DNA of 64,000 nucleotides from Levilactobacillus yonginensis (GCF_003946265.1 NZ_RHNO01000001.1:211327-275326), one strand, 5' to 3'; positions 43,207-52,706 are shown, numbered from the stretch's first letter. The notes: generated by a model not told the origin, from the sequence alone. Program-made: numbers and translations.

Positions 43207-43253
43207 AAAAAGCACCGCTATTAACGGGATTCCAGCTAATAGCGGTGCTTTAT
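43207..43253. terminator. Bidirectional terminator
   Basis: AAAGCACCGCTATTA pairs with TAATAGCGGTGCTTT across a 13-nt loop, with AT tails on both sides. It ends the second C39-like gene (43284). Confidence 0.85.
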
Positions 43254-43283
43254 TTTGGATTTTAGTTCATCTGCCAACCAGGG

Positions 43284-44099
43284 TTAGTAGCTTAATGCCC
43301 GGTAAGCGTCCTGTTGACGATGCTTATGCAGCGTCTTTAAAGACATACTCGTCTTTTTCTTGGTCCAGGGATCGTTGTAGTAGGCCCGGTTATGGCCGTA
43401 ACCGGTTAACGTAATCGCGTGGGTATTAAAACCGTCAAACCACGCGATCCAGACCACAACGGGGTGCCCCGCGTTAATCTGTTGTTTGAGACGCTTGAAG
43501 GACGCACCCGTCAGGTTCTTAGCGGAGCCGGTGTTCTGTTTAACCAGTTTCATCAGGGCCTTAGGATACACGACCCAACCGTTAAAACCCTTGTTGGGGT
43601 TACTGTTACGGGGGAGGGCCTTATCCAGGCGGACCTTGCTGACCTTGGCACCCGCGTACTGCAACATCATGGTAGTAGCGGTAACTTCGCAGCCACGTGG
43701 TAACTGTGGTCGCTGGCCAATCAATGGGACGTTTAACCAACGGTAGGATTTAACGGTCCCGTTGCGGTGAATCCAGCCCGTTTTCTTGTGATTGTAGGTG
43801 AATTTAAGCCAGGTGCCATCCGCCATCGTTTGTTCCCGGGTGATGTGGACCTGCTTGTTCGCATACTGTCGGCCAGTGGCAATGGGCGTCAGGTTAGCAG
43901 CTGAGGATTTGGCCCCACCTGACCGATAAACCTGATAATTATGCGTCTTATTTGGACCGATTTTCGTGTAGTAATTTACCTTCTTAGTTCGGGTCACCGT
44001 CCGCAGCGGCGTCGCTGCTTGGGCGGATTGACTGACGTCGACCCCACCGATGAGCAGGCCCAACAATAGTGCACCGAGGAGCTTAATAGAACGTTGCAT
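43284..44099 (-). CDS. Secreted C39-like cysteine peptidase
   Basis: A 271-residue exported protein with a signal peptide ending near AQAAT at about residue 29, a basic SH3-like region (about 40-130), and a C-terminal Peptidase_C39_2-like domain. Catalytic residues are Cys in PRGCEVTA, His in NTHAITLTGYG and Asp in YYNDPW. It shares architecture with the downstream gene at 42062 but only partial sequence, so it is an old duplication or convergent pair. AGGTGG precedes the ATG. The substrate is unknown; bacteriocin leader processing is unlikely because there is no ABC transporter fusion. Confidence 0.8.
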   Translation of the reverse strand: MQRSIKLLGALLLGLLIGGVDVSQSAQAATPLRTVTRTKKVNYYTKIGPNKTHNYQVYRSGGAKSSAANLTPIATGRQYANKQVHITREQTMADGTWLKFTYNHKKTGWIHRNGTVKSYRWLNVPLIGQRPQLPRGCEVTATTMMLQYAGAKVSKVRLDKALPRNSNPNKGFNGWVVYPKALMKLVKQNTGSAKNLTGASFKRLKQQINAGHPVVVWIAWFDGFNTHAITLTGYGHNRAYYNDPWTKKKTSMSLKTLHKHRQQDAYRALSY

Positions 44100-44186
44100 C
44101 TTAAAACCACCTAACTTTTAATCGTCTATGTGGTTATTGTAACGCTTAGTTAGGTGCCAGAAAAGGCAAGAACGTGGCTGAATCAG

Positions 44187-44738
44187 TTAAATGAGTTGGG
44201 CACCCAGCGCAGTGGCAAAGTGGTTCAACGCCCAGTCGTGGCCGGCCTGGTTGAAGCTGGCTACGGCGTCGCGGTGAATAACCAGATGGTAGCCTAGATT
44301 GTACGCATCGACGGCCGTGTGGAGAACGCAGATATCCGTGCAGACCCCGGTTAAGTGGAGGGTATCGACGCGGCGCTCACGCAATCGCAGATCCAAATCC
44401 GTGCCAGCAAAGGCGCTATAGCGGGTCTTGTCAAAGAGCCAGACGTTATCGTCAGCACGGTGTTGGCGGTACCAGTCATTGACCTCACCGAAGAGCTCGC
44501 GACCCCAGGTGTCACGAACATTGTGGGGTGGAAACAGCTGGCTTTCAGGATGGTAGGGGTCGTGGGGGGTGTGAACATCGGTTGGGAAGAGGACCCATTC
44601 ACCATTTCGATGGAGGTTTTCCGCCAACTGAACGATAGCTGGGGCGAGTGATTGGCCCGCTGGTCCACAGGTTAGCGCGCCTTTATCTGCGACGAAGTCA
44701 TTGGTGTAATCGATGATTAATAACGCTTGATTTGTCAT
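44187..44738 (-). CDS. Isochorismatase-type cysteine hydrolase (nicotinamidase-like)
   Basis: A 183-residue hydrolase with the catalytic triad Asp10 (LLIIDYTNDF), Lys104 (FDKTRYSAF) and Cys133 (GVCTDICVLHTAVDA). Asp54 and His56 (TDVHTPHD) with His72 are placed as in metal-binding nicotinamidases, which supports conversion of nicotinamide to nicotinate for NAD salvage; other amides are possible. Full length. AGGAGG precedes the ATG. The gene stands alone. Confidence 0.87.
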   Translation of the reverse strand: MTNQALLIIDYTNDFVADKGALTCGPAGQSLAPAIVQLAENLHRNGEWVLFPTDVHTPHDPYHPESQLFPPHNVRDTWGRELFGEVNDWYRQHRADDNVWLFDKTRYSAFAGTDLDLRLRERRVDTLHLTGVCTDICVLHTAVDAYNLGYHLVIHRDAVASFNQAGHDWALNHFATALGAQLI

Positions 44739-44904
44739 GGGGAATCCTCCTTATAATTGCTGTTAGTATGCGGATTAGCAGGGGATAAGTCAACGAAAGT
44801 GGCTATTTGTTTTTTTATATTAATTAAGTGATATTGAAGGCCCTGAAGCAAGGAAAATTAATCTTCTGAGTCGTGATTTTGGTGGAAACTTGCACTGGGC
44901 CGGC

Positions 44905-44933
44905 TTGACACGGTTTTAGATGTATCGTATATT
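44905..44933 (+). promoter_or_regulatory. Promoter of the PadR/HAAS operon
   Basis: TTGACA (44905-44910), 17 bp, TATATT (44928-44933). Downstream, TATATTAT and ATAATATA (44928-44967) form an inverted repeat that is a good candidate for autoregulation by the PadR protein. Confidence 0.75.
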
Positions 44934-44982
44934 ATTAGTGAATTCATATTATACGAGATATAATATACAAGGAGGCAAGGAC

Positions 44983-45300
44983 ATGGCCATTCAAGTACCG
45001 ACTGAGTTGCTCGATGGCAGCGTACTCGGTTTGTTGACACGTCAAGATCATTACGGCTATACGCTGACCCAGGAAGTGCGGCAGTTGATTCCAATTTCAG
45101 AATCGACGCTGTACCCGGTGCTCCGACGGTTGAAGAAGAATGGTTGGCTGACGACTTACGATGAACCCTATCAGGGGCGGAATCGACGTTACTACCGTCT
45201 GACGACTAGTGGTCGTGAACGGCTAGCCGAAATACAAGCAGAGTGGGCTGATTTTAATCAGGCCATCACTAAGTTACTGGGGGGCAACCAAGATGAATGA
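44983..45300 (+). CDS. PadR-family regulator of the HAAS/DUF4097 operon
   Basis: A 105-residue minimal PadR protein consisting only of the winged-helix domain: LLDGSVLGLLTRQDHYGYTLTQEV, STLYPVLRRLKKNGWL, and RRYYRLTTSGRERL. I chose ATG 44983 behind AAGGAGG. It overlaps the next gene by 8 bp. PadR regulators of this small type commonly lead operons with DUF1700 and DUF4097 genes and react to membrane stress. It is unrelated to the padR at 10132 beyond family level. Confidence 0.88.
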   Translation: MAIQVPTELLDGSVLGLLTRQDHYGYTLTQEVRQLIPISESTLYPVLRRLKKNGWLTTYDEPYQGRNRRYYRLTTSGRERLAEIQAEWADFNQAITKLLGGNQDE

Positions 45301-45919
45301 GTACATTCAGGCCGTACAAAAATTACTCGGCCAACTCACAACGGCCGAGCAGGAAGACGTTGTGGAATATTATCGCGAATATCTGCAGGACGCGGGGATC
45401 ACGACCTACCAAGAAGCCGTCGACGAACTGGGATCACCACGAGCCTTGGCGCGTAAGGTCTTAGCGGACTATTCTATTAAGTTAGTTGAAAATAGTCACC
45501 AGCAGTCGCGGACAACCACGCAGGCTGCCCGGAGCAATGCGAAGACGATTTGGCTGATTATTCTGGCCTTGCTGTCAACGCCAATTACGATTCCAATTAT
45601 GATTGTCGTGCTGGCATTGGGGTTTGCCGGTGTAGCCGTGGCGGGGTCATTAGTCGTTGCCCTGATTGCCGTTTTATTTAGCATCGTGGCGGTTGGCGTT
45701 GTGGGCGTCGTGGTGGGGGTGCTGGTTATTTGGCAGGAACCTTGGGTCGGCGTCTTTTACCTAGGGATTGGGTTAACAGCTCTGGGAATGATGGGCTTTG
45801 CAGCAATTATTTTAAAATGGATCTGTGTAAAACTGCTGGCAGTCATGGCGTGGTTGGCCCGGGATATCTACCGGCGTTTCATCCCGCGTAGTCGAGCAGA
45901 ACGGGGGCGGAAATTATGA
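45293..45919 (+). CDS. HAAS-domain (DUF1700) membrane protein
   Basis: A 208-residue protein with an N-terminal HAAS helical domain (about residues 1-65; EQEDVVEYYREYLQDAG, then ELGSPRALARKVLADY) and a membrane part with about three hydrophobic segments (about 85-195) rich in Ile, Val and Gly. The HAAS domain is thought to interact with PadR regulators, so it probably passes membrane-state information to the upstream gene product. It overlaps both neighbours (8 bp and 4 bp), which indicates tight translational coupling. Confidence 0.85.
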   Translation: MNEYIQAVQKLLGQLTTAEQEDVVEYYREYLQDAGITTYQEAVDELGSPRALARKVLADYSIKLVENSHQQSRTTTQAARSNAKTIWLIILALLSTPITIPIMIVVLALGFAGVAVAGSLVVALIAVLFSIVAVGVVGVVVGVLVIWQEPWVGVFYLGIGLTALGMMGFAAIILKWICVKLLAVMAWLARDIYRRFIPRSRAERGRKL

Positions 45920-46875
45920 AACGCAGTGTGAAAATCTCACTAGTATTAGTGATTTTAGGTGCAATTTTAGCCGGTTTAGGATGGTGGAATCACGGGGATA
46001 AAACCATTGTTTGGAACAACCAGTCACGACGGTTACGCGTGGCGAATACGGCTCACAAAGTCTATTATCCTGGAAAGTATCGAGACATTCAGGTGACGTC
46101 GGCGCTGCCGGTGACCATCAAACGGGGCGCAACTAGCCAGGTAACGGTGCGTTCGGGTTCGGGGATGGCTCAGCAACCCAAGGTTACAGTCAAACGGGGA
46201 CAATTGACCGTAACGGCGGGGTCACGGAGTAGCCATGACAACGTTATTTTTGGTGCAGACCTTTCGAGCTCGGCGGCTAATGGGATCACCATCACGGTGC
46301 CAGCTAGCCAGAAGTTGCGGAACGTCCGAGTCACTAAGAGTCAAGAAGGGGTCAATCTACGCTACTTGAAGCTACGTCAATTAACGGTGGCAACGGCTGA
46401 CGATGTATCGCTACAACAGGTGTCGACCACGGAACCAACCAACGTGACTAGCCAAGATGGTGACGTTTGGTTGGCCTCCCTGACGACGCCACAGCTAAAA
46501 GTTCAGGCGGCCGATGGGGATATTACGTTGACTAGCGTTGACTTGACTAGCAAGCATAACCAAGTTACCGCTCAGGAAGGCGGCGATGTTCGGCTGACTG
46601 AATCGAAGCTGGGCGGTGGCCGGGTGACGACGCATGATGGGGACATTCATTTGCAAAATAACCGGTTACAGGATCACCTGACCGCGACGACCACCGATGG
46701 GGATGTGCAAGCCCACATTGCCCAATCAGCGGGGGCAGTCGTTAACAGTGCTGATGGGGATATTCACGTGTTAGGTAAGTCCCAGAAAAGTGGCTACCGC
46801 TTGAATCGCGGCGCCAAAACTTGGTATCAACTAAGCTCACATGACGGGGATATTCACCTATCAACAGATAAGTAA
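45916..46875 (+). CDS. DUF4097 beta-helix surface protein (LiaG/YvlB-like)
   Basis: A 319-residue protein with an N-terminal membrane anchor (about 7-25) and a long outside region of repeated short strands containing DG-D motifs (SQDGDVWL, ADGDITL, HDGDIHL, SADGDIHV, SHDGDIHL), the hallmark of DUF4097/DUF4098 beta-helix domains. It is the last gene of the PadR-HAAS operon. Homologues in Bacillus sit in envelope-stress operons. Function is inferred only. Confidence 0.82.
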   Translation: MKRSVKISLVLVILGAILAGLGWWNHGDKTIVWNNQSRRLRVANTAHKVYYPGKYRDIQVTSALPVTIKRGATSQVTVRSGSGMAQQPKVTVKRGQLTVTAGSRSSHDNVIFGADLSSSAANGITITVPASQKLRNVRVTKSQEGVNLRYLKLRQLTVATADDVSLQQVSTTEPTNVTSQDGDVWLASLTTPQLKVQAADGDITLTSVDLTSKHNQVTAQEGGDVRLTESKLGGGRVTTHDGDIHLQNNRLQDHLTATTTDGDVQAHIAQSAGAVVNSADGDIHVLGKSQKSGYRLNRGAKTWYQLSSHDGDIHLSTDK

Positions 46876-46883
46876 CCAAATGA

Positions 46884-46909
46884 GGTTGTCCATTGTGGGC
46901 AACCTTTTT
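46884..46909 (+). terminator. Terminator of the PadR/HAAS operon
   Basis: GGTTGTCC pairs with GGGCAACC around a 5-nt loop, then T5. Confidence 0.75.
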
Positions 46910-46997
46910 GGTGGATTCAGGCTAGAAACGTGGTAGAATGTAAAGACTGCGTATACCGGACTAAACATCAAATTTAAGTAATCGAGGAGACTTTATC

Positions 46998-47996
46998 GTG
47001 TCTGATTCATCATCCTATTGGCAAAATATTGCGAACCACGCTAAGGCCGAGAACCGGCCGTTCTTTAGCTTGGCTCCCATGGAAGCCGTCACTAACGCTA
47101 TCTTTCGCCAGGTTGTGGCCCGTGCGGCTGCACCTGATGTCTTTTTCACTGAATTTACGAATGCTATCAGTGTGACCCATCCCAAGGCCAAATTCACGGT
47201 CCAGGGCCGGCTCTACGTGGCGCCCGAGGAGGCTCACATGCCAGTGGCACAACTATGGGGCAATGATCCTGACGCCTTTGTACGGGCAGCAGCGGATGTC
47301 AAAGACCGGGGCTACGAAGCCATCGATTTGAACATGGGTTGTCCGGACGCAACTGTCATCAAGAATCACGGTGGTAGTGACTTGATCCGTAATTTTGATA
47401 GTGCGGCGGCTGTGATTGCTGGCGCGAAGACGGCGGGCCTGCCCGTCAGTGTGAAAACACGGTTGGGATACAGCCGCCTGGATGAATGGCGCGATTGGTT
47501 AACCTTCCTCTTTAAACAGGATATTCCGTTGTTGACGATTCATCTGCGGACCAAGAAGGAAATGAGTCGGGTGCCGGCCCATTTTGAACTGATCGACGAC
47601 ATCGTGAAGTTACGTGACGAGATTGCACCGGACACGTTGCTTCAATTGAATGGCGACATTGAGAACTATCAAGAGGGCGTCAAGCTAGCCCAGGAACATC
47701 CTGGCGTTGACGGTATTATGATTGGCCGGGGGATTTTTACTAGTCCCTTTGCCTTTAAAAAGGAACCTAAGGAGCACGATATCAAGGAATTGTTGGGCTT
47801 GCTGAATTATCAGCTCGATCTGTACGATGACTTTGAACGGCGCTTCGACACCTCGCGCTTCCCGTCCTTGAAGCGATTCTTCAAAATTTATGTGCGTAAC
47901 CAGCGGAATGCTGCGAGTTTGCGAAACGCCATGATGGAGGCACACACTACGGATGAGGTGCGTCAGCTGTTGGCGGAGTCAGACTTTACTGACTAA
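46998..47996 (+). CDS. dus: tRNA-dihydrouridine synthase
   Basis: A 332-residue FMN-dependent Dus enzyme that reduces uridine to dihydrouridine in tRNA D-loops with NADPH. Visible marks: N-terminal FMN segment LAPMEAVTNAIFR, catalytic Cys in DLNMGCPDATVIKNHGGS (about residue 115), VSVKTRLGYS, LTIHLRTKKE, and the phosphate loop GIMIGRGIFTSPF. Starts with GTG behind GGAG. This subgroup, with EFTNA instead of the usual TEMVSA, is a common lactobacillar paralogue. Monocistronic. Confidence 0.9.
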   Translation: MSDSSSYWQNIANHAKAENRPFFSLAPMEAVTNAIFRQVVARAAAPDVFFTEFTNAISVTHPKAKFTVQGRLYVAPEEAHMPVAQLWGNDPDAFVRAAADVKDRGYEAIDLNMGCPDATVIKNHGGSDLIRNFDSAAAVIAGAKTAGLPVSVKTRLGYSRLDEWRDWLTFLFKQDIPLLTIHLRTKKEMSRVPAHFELIDDIVKLRDEIAPDTLLQLNGDIENYQEGVKLAQEHPGVDGIMIGRGIFTSPFAFKKEPKEHDIKELLGLLNYQLDLYDDFERRFDTSRFPSLKRFFKIYVRNQRNAASLRNAMMEAHTTDEVRQLLAESDFTD

Positions 47997-48017
47997 GATT
48001 GGCACGGATTCAGCACC

Positions 48018-48175
48018 TTACCGGTCGGCAGATATGGGCTGGAGCGGTGCGGGCACAACTTGAAGCCTCGGAAATCACGAGTCTCCAAGCTTGGCCTTAT
48101 GCTAAGCCATTGGGGAAAAGCACCCACTGGCTAAGAATAATTTCGCGCCTGAGCCCATATCTGCCGACCTCTCGG
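48018..48175 (+). repeat. Family B hairpin repeat, solo copy 2
   Basis: About 158 bp directly after dus. CCTTACCGGTCGGCAGATAT on the left and GAGCCCATATCTGCCGACC on the right form the arms. The left part follows the same order (TTACCG, TCG, GGCTGGA, CTTGAAGCC) as the first half of the composite elements. Confidence 0.75.
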
Positions 48176-48279
48176 CTTAGATAGTTATATCAAGTTAAGT
48201 GTTTAATGAAGTCCAAGCGTGATCACTGTTTCCGTGCTGGTCAAATGGCCAACTATATCTTCAAATTTCTAAAACTATG

Positions 48280-48309
48280 GCCCGGAACGTGTATGTTTCG
48301 GGCTTTTTT
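48280..48309 (+). terminator. Rho-independent terminator
   Basis: GCCCGGAAC pairs with GTTTCGGGC around GTGTAT, followed by six T. Confidence 0.8.
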
Positions 48310-48453
48310 GCTGCGCTATTATATGGTGGATGTGGTCACGAGTGAGGCAGATTATTGTTGTGACCTATCGCCGCTTAAAATATAAGACAAATTAGAAGAG
48401 ACTCTGGCGTCGGGGTGTTAAGCTAAAGAAAAGTGGTGGAAGGTGATGACGGT

Positions 48454-49653
48454 ATGACACAGGTGACGGTAGCAGAAAAAATTACGGGCAACGTAGCGCG
48501 GTCGGTCAATCCATTGGGAATTCAACGGATGGTTCAGCAGCAGATTCAAGCAGTGACCGATGCAGACCGCTTTACCGGGCCACAACGCGCATTGATTCTG
48601 GGTGGCTCCTCCAGTTATGGTTTGGCTAGTCGAATCACTGCCGCCTTTGGTGCTGGAGCCGCCACCCTTTCTGTGGGGTACAGTCGACCGCCCCAGGATG
48701 ATTATCTCGGTACCGCTAGTTGGTGGAACCAAGTTTACTTTAAACAGGCTGCTGAAGCGGCGGGATTACAAGCGGATAATATCAACGCCAACGCTTTTTT
48801 GCCGTCGACTAAGCGGGCTGTGATCGAGGCGATTCAAAGGAATTTTGGCGGGAGCATTGACCTCTTGGTCTATTCGATTGCTGCTCCGAAACGGCAAGAT
48901 CCGGTTGACCCAGATAACGTTTGGCGTTCTGTCATCAAGCCAATTGGGCAACCCGTTAGCGACTTTTCCGTCAACCTTGAACACCAGCGATTAGAGTCAA
49001 TTTCTTTAGAACCGGCGACTCCTGCTGAAATCAGTGCCACCACCCACGTCATGGGTGGTGAAGACTGGGAGCTGTGGGTGCATTCACTCCAGGCAGCGGG
49101 TGTGTTGGCCCCTAATTTCAAAACGATTCTTTATTCATATGAAGGGCCGCGTGCTACGGCAGCAATTTACCACGATGGGACGTTGGGTCGTGCTAAACGC
49201 GCAGCCGAGGTCAGTGCCCGCCGGTTACAGAGACAACTAGCTCCCGGTGGTGGGGAGGCCTTGATCAGCGTGAACCGGTCAGTAACGACCAAGGCGTCCG
49301 CTGTGATTCCGGGATTTTCTCGCTACTGTCTGGCACTTTATCAAGTTGAACAGGCGTTAGGCTTACGAGAACAAACGGGGGCCCACATTGACCGGTTGTT
49401 TCGGGACATGCTTTACGGGGCGCACCGGGAATATGATCAGGAGGGCCGCCTACGCCCGGATGCCCGCGAGTTAGCACCCGCAGTCCAGGTAGAAGTTGAA
49501 CGCCTACTCCCACAGCTGACACCAGAGAATTTCTCACCGGAATTGATCGGCTATCAGGAATTTCGGCGGGAGTTCCGTCAGCTCAACGGGTTTGCGGTGC
49601 CGGGCGTGGGGGATGTCGTTGATTTGGACCAGCTTGCTGACTTGCAGTTTTAG
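48454..49653 (+). CDS. fabV: FabV/TER-type trans-2-enoyl-ACP/CoA reductase
   Basis: About 399 residues. Reduces the trans-2 double bond of acyl-ACP or acyl-CoA with NADH in fatty acid synthesis. Marks of FabV: the NADH motif LILGGSSSYGLASRI, the conserved YSIAAPKR, and the catalytic Tyr-x8-Lys (IYHDGTLGRAK) that separates FabV from FabI (Tyr-x6-Lys). FabV is naturally resistant to triclosan. I chose ATG 48454 behind GGAAGG; the in-frame start at 48433 adds residues that overlap this site. The gene is alone, away from a fab cluster. Confidence 0.88.
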   Translation: MTQVTVAEKITGNVARSVNPLGIQRMVQQQIQAVTDADRFTGPQRALILGGSSSYGLASRITAAFGAGAATLSVGYSRPPQDDYLGTASWWNQVYFKQAAEAAGLQADNINANAFLPSTKRAVIEAIQRNFGGSIDLLVYSIAAPKRQDPVDPDNVWRSVIKPIGQPVSDFSVNLEHQRLESISLEPATPAEISATTHVMGGEDWELWVHSLQAAGVLAPNFKTILYSYEGPRATAAIYHDGTLGRAKRAAEVSARRLQRQLAPGGGEALISVNRSVTTKASAVIPGFSRYCLALYQVEQALGLREQTGAHIDRLFRDMLYGAHREYDQEGRLRPDARELAPAVQVEVERLLPQLTPENFSPELIGYQEFRREFRQLNGFAVPGVGDVVDLDQLADLQF

Positions 49654-49840
49654 GCGTTGCCTAGTTTCGCGGGGCTCAGTGACTATTTTGCGGAACGCGG
49701 CTGTATTTTTAACCGGTAGATGCATCTTTTTACTGGGGTAATGGGCCAAAAAGGTCTATAATATTTAGCAGTTTCTAGTGGGCCCCAGTCTGACGTTTGG
49801 CCCGCCAACGAATTCTAGACTCGAGGAGAAATTTAAACTT

Positions 49841-50284
49841 ATGACCCCTTCAATTCAGATAATTTTTGCTAGTCAAACCGGCCGTAATCGGGCCATTGCT
49901 GGGCACTTGCAGGCCCAGCTTGCATCACGGGCACAGACAGTGATCACGGAAATCTCGCAGGTCGATGCCTTTGCCTTAACGCAAGCAGACGCTGTCATCA
50001 TGGTGAGCTATACTTATCACGACGGCGATCTTCCGGACGAAGCCCAGGACTTCTTTGAAGACTTGAAGAAAGTCGACCTCGAACGGACAAAATTTGCTGT
50101 CTGTGGATCGAGTTCGAAGAGCCATATCCACTTTGGCCGAGCCGTTGACTATTTAACCATTCAATTCAATTCTAGCAACGGTGAACAAGTCGCAGACAGC
50201 GTTAAAATTGATCAAGATCCTGACGACGCAGACTATCAACGTCTGGATCAGCTAGCTCAGAACGTATTGGCCAGCTTAGCTTAG
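49841..50284 (+). CDS. Flavodoxin
   Basis: A 147-residue flavodoxin. FMN phosphate loop IIFASQTGRNRAIA (about 7-20), second FMN loop with Tyr in VSYTYHDGDLPDE (about 55-67), and FAVCGSSSKSHIHFG (about 85-99). It carries single electrons between reductases in the cytosol. I chose ATG 49841 behind GAGGAG. It lies 25 bp before a GNAT gene and is likely co-transcribed with it. Confidence 0.9.
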   Translation: MTPSIQIIFASQTGRNRAIAGHLQAQLASRAQTVITEISQVDAFALTQADAVIMVSYTYHDGDLPDEAQDFFEDLKKVDLERTKFAVCGSSSKSHIHFGRAVDYLTIQFNSSNGEQVADSVKIDQDPDDADYQRLDQLAQNVLASLA

Positions 50285-50309
50285 GAATTAATGACGAGGT
50301 GAAGACAAG

Positions 50310-50828
50310 ATGTATTTACGTAAAGCACGGATGGAAGAATTAGATTTAGTTTGCGATATTATTGAAGATGGCAAGCAGCAACTGGCCGATGCAGGTATCG
50401 ACCAATGGCAGGATGATTATCCTAACCGCAACATTATCAAGGGGGATATCGAAGATGGCCGGGCCGTTATTTATAACAGTGATGACCACGAAACGTTGGG
50501 CGTTGCCGTGATCAACGAGGCTCCCGACCACGCGTATGACACAATGGAAGGTGAATGGTTACGACCTTCTGACAAGTACGTGACGGTTCACCGGGTCGCC
50601 ATTTTCTCCCATCATCAAGGGAAGGGCTACGCCTCTCAATTGTTCCGCGATTTGTTCGACTACATTGCCGAGAACCATTCGACGACTGATAGCATCCGGA
50701 TTGATACCCACCGGGACAATACGAAGATGCAGTACTTAATTGAAAAATTTGGCTTCAAGCGGGTCGGTAAAATTGTTGGCGTTTATCAACCAACTGACTA
50801 TTGCTACGTTTATGAAAAGTTACTCTAA
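50310..50828 (+). CDS. GNAT-family N-acetyltransferase
   Basis: A 172-residue acetyltransferase with the acetyl-CoA motif VHRVAIFSHHQGKGYASQLFRDLFDYI (Q-x-x-G-x-A) at about residues 91-116, followed by IDTHRDNTKMQYLIEKFGFKRVG. The N-terminal half (RKARMEELDLVCDIIEDGKQ) is typical of the group annotated as GNAT acting on small molecules or proteins. The substrate is unknown. It follows flavodoxin by 25 bp and ends at a terminator. Confidence 0.87.
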   Translation: MYLRKARMEELDLVCDIIEDGKQQLADAGIDQWQDDYPNRNIIKGDIEDGRAVIYNSDDHETLGVAVINEAPDHAYDTMEGEWLRPSDKYVTVHRVAIFSHHQGKGYASQLFRDLFDYIAENHSTTDSIRIDTHRDNTKMQYLIEKFGFKRVGKIVGVYQPTDYCYVYEKLL

Positions 50829-50832
50829 TCAC

Positions 50833-50868
50833 AAAGCATTATCAGAGAAAATCTGGTAATGCTTTTTT
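50833..50868 (+). terminator. Terminator of the flavodoxin-GNAT pair
   Basis: AAAGCATTATC pairs imperfectly with CTGGTAATGCTTT around a short loop, followed by T6. Confidence 0.75.
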
Positions 50869-51112
50869 GTTGCAGCCTAAAGGGGGCAAGCTTTCATTGG
50901 AAATTGGCCAAAAAATTAATCGATTAGGGGCATAATCTTTTAGCTAAATAATCATTGAATATAACCGGGTTCTGTTGCATAATGGCCAATATATTAAATT
51001 AATGATATCGTGGCATATTTCGAAGAAAAATTTGCGAAATGTGCAGAAATCAGGTAGCATTTTCTCATGAAGCTTTAATTTTTAATCAATTAGATAGAGA
51101 GAAGGAATTGGA

Positions 51113-52495
51113 TTGCAAAGAAAACTAACTGCCCGCCAAATGCAGATGATTGCGTTGGGTGGAACAATCGGTGTCGGACTATTTATGGGGTCCGGTTCCA
51201 CTATTAAATGGACGGGACCATCCGTCTTACTGGCGTACATAATTTCTGGGATGTTTTTGTATTTAATTATGCGGGCTATGGGTGAAATGTTGTACGTCCA
51301 CCCTACGACCGGCTCATTCTCCACGTTTGCCAGAGAATACATGCACCCCGTCTTTGGTTACCTGACCGCTTGGAGTAACATTTTCCAGTGGATCGTCGTT
51401 GGAATGAGTGAAATGATTGCGTTGGGCGGTTACTTCCGTTTCTGGTGGCCAAACCTGCCGGAATGGATTCCGGGGTTAGTGGCAATCACTTTCCTGTGTA
51501 TCGCCAACTTAGTCTCCGTTAAGATGTTTGGGGAACTGGAATTTTGGTTCTCACTCATTAAAGTGGTCACGATTATTTTGATGATTATCGTTGGTTTAGG
51601 CGTCATTCTCTTTGGTTTTGGGAATGGTGGCCATCCATTAGGGATTAGTAACTTATGGACGCACGGATTCTTTACCGGTGGGGCGAAAGGCTTTATCTAC
51701 GCCATTGCCATCGTGCTAGCGTCGTATCAAGGGGTCGAGCTGATTGGGATTACCGCCGGTGAAGCTCAAAATCCACAGGAAACGTTGGTTAAGGCTATTC
51801 GTTCCACTGTGTTCCGGATTTTGATCTTCTACGTTGGGGCCATCTTCGTGATTGTCAGCATCTTCCCTTGGGACGAACTGAACTCTGTCGGGTCACCATT
51901 CGTGCAAACCTTTGCTAAGATTGGGATCACGGCGGCTGCTTCCATCATCAATTTCGTGGTTATCACGGCCGCACTGTCCGGATCGAACTCCGGGATTTAC
52001 AGTGCCAGTCGGATGGCCTACACGTTGGCTGAAGAAGGTCAGTTACCTAAAAAGGCCGTTCAGCTGAACAAGCATGGTGTGCCTTACATCACAGTTATTG
52101 CGATTTCTCTTGGTATTGGTATTGGGGTCGTTTTAAACGTGGTGCTGCCACTGATTTACAAGGATGCTAGCCAAATCTTCGTGATGGTTTATAGTTCTAG
52201 TGTCTTACCTGGGATGATTCCTTGGTTCGTGATCTTGATCAGTGAAATTGACTTCCGAAAGAAGAAGGCCGACGAACTGGTCAATCACCCATTTACTATG
52301 CCATGGGCACCTTACTCAAACTACGTGACGTTAGTCTTTCTGGTTATTACGTTGTTCTTCATGTTCTTGAACCCTGAGACGCGGATCTCCATCCTCGTTG
52401 GGGTGGTCTTCTTGGCCATTATGACCGTGATCTACTTCGTGAAGTTCCAGCCTAAAGAAGCTGCTAAGGCTAAGCAACAGAACAAGCAAGACTAA
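51113..52495 (+). CDS. Amino acid permease of the APC superfamily (AAT family)
   Basis: A 460-residue transporter with 12 helices. Family marks are the N-terminal [24 protein letters not shown] (helix 1 with the substrate-binding break), the EM loop [21 protein letters not shown], and helix 6-region EGxEL-like [14 protein letters not shown]. The pattern is that of the AAT/GabP-LysP-type permeases for amino acids or GABA. The start is TTG behind GAAGGA. The gene is alone with an AT-rich upstream region. Specific amino acid not determined. Confidence 0.88.
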   Translation: MQRKLTARQMQMIALGGTIGVGLFMGSGSTIKWTGPSVLLAYIISGMFLYLIMRAMGEMLYVHPTTGSFSTFAREYMHPVFGYLTAWSNIFQWIVVGMSEMIALGGYFRFWWPNLPEWIPGLVAITFLCIANLVSVKMFGELEFWFSLIKVVTIILMIIVGLGVILFGFGNGGHPLGISNLWTHGFFTGGAKGFIYAIAIVLASYQGVELIGITAGEAQNPQETLVKAIRSTVFRILIFYVGAIFVIVSIFPWDELNSVGSPFVQTFAKIGITAAASIINFVVITAALSGSNSGIYSASRMAYTLAEEGQLPKKAVQLNKHGVPYITVIAISLGIGIGVVLNVVLPLIYKDASQIFVMVYSSSVLPGMIPWFVILISEIDFRKKKADELVNHPFTMPWAPYSNYVTLVFLVITLFFMFLNPETRISILVGVVFLAIMTVIYFVKFQPKEAAKAKQQNKQD

Positions 52496-52512
52496 TTAGT
52501 TCAAATTAGTTC

Positions 52513-52706
52513 AAATGGCCGCCTGCGGCCGCCAGGACTGGTACCTGCTGTGGGGACCGGCGCGAGCCACAGTGCGGTCTCGCACCTCGACTTGAAACCA
52601 CGCCAAGAACGCGTGTTTCCAAGCTCGTCCCGTGGCGTAACCTCGGTAAACCACCGAGCTAACGCCACTTTCACAGCCGGCACCAGTCCTGACGGCCTCC
52701 GGCTAC
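52513..52706 (-). repeat. Family A hairpin repeat, copy 5
   Basis: About 194 bp, in inverted orientation, directly after the permease. It ends GGCCTCCGGCTAC and contains ACGCGTGTTTCCAAGCTCGT and CCGAGCTAACGCCACTTTCA, also present in the copies at 28844 and 58334. Confidence 0.82.

Noticed and set aside
42062..44099. Bacteriocin maturation/export locus based on C39 peptidases
   Set aside because: The peptidases are stand-alone secreted proteins, and no ABC transporter, leader peptide with double Gly, or immunity gene is nearby.
44983..45300. Second phenolic-acid PadR
   Set aside because: It lacks the C-terminal domain of the 10132 protein, and its neighbours and operator are of the membrane-stress type.
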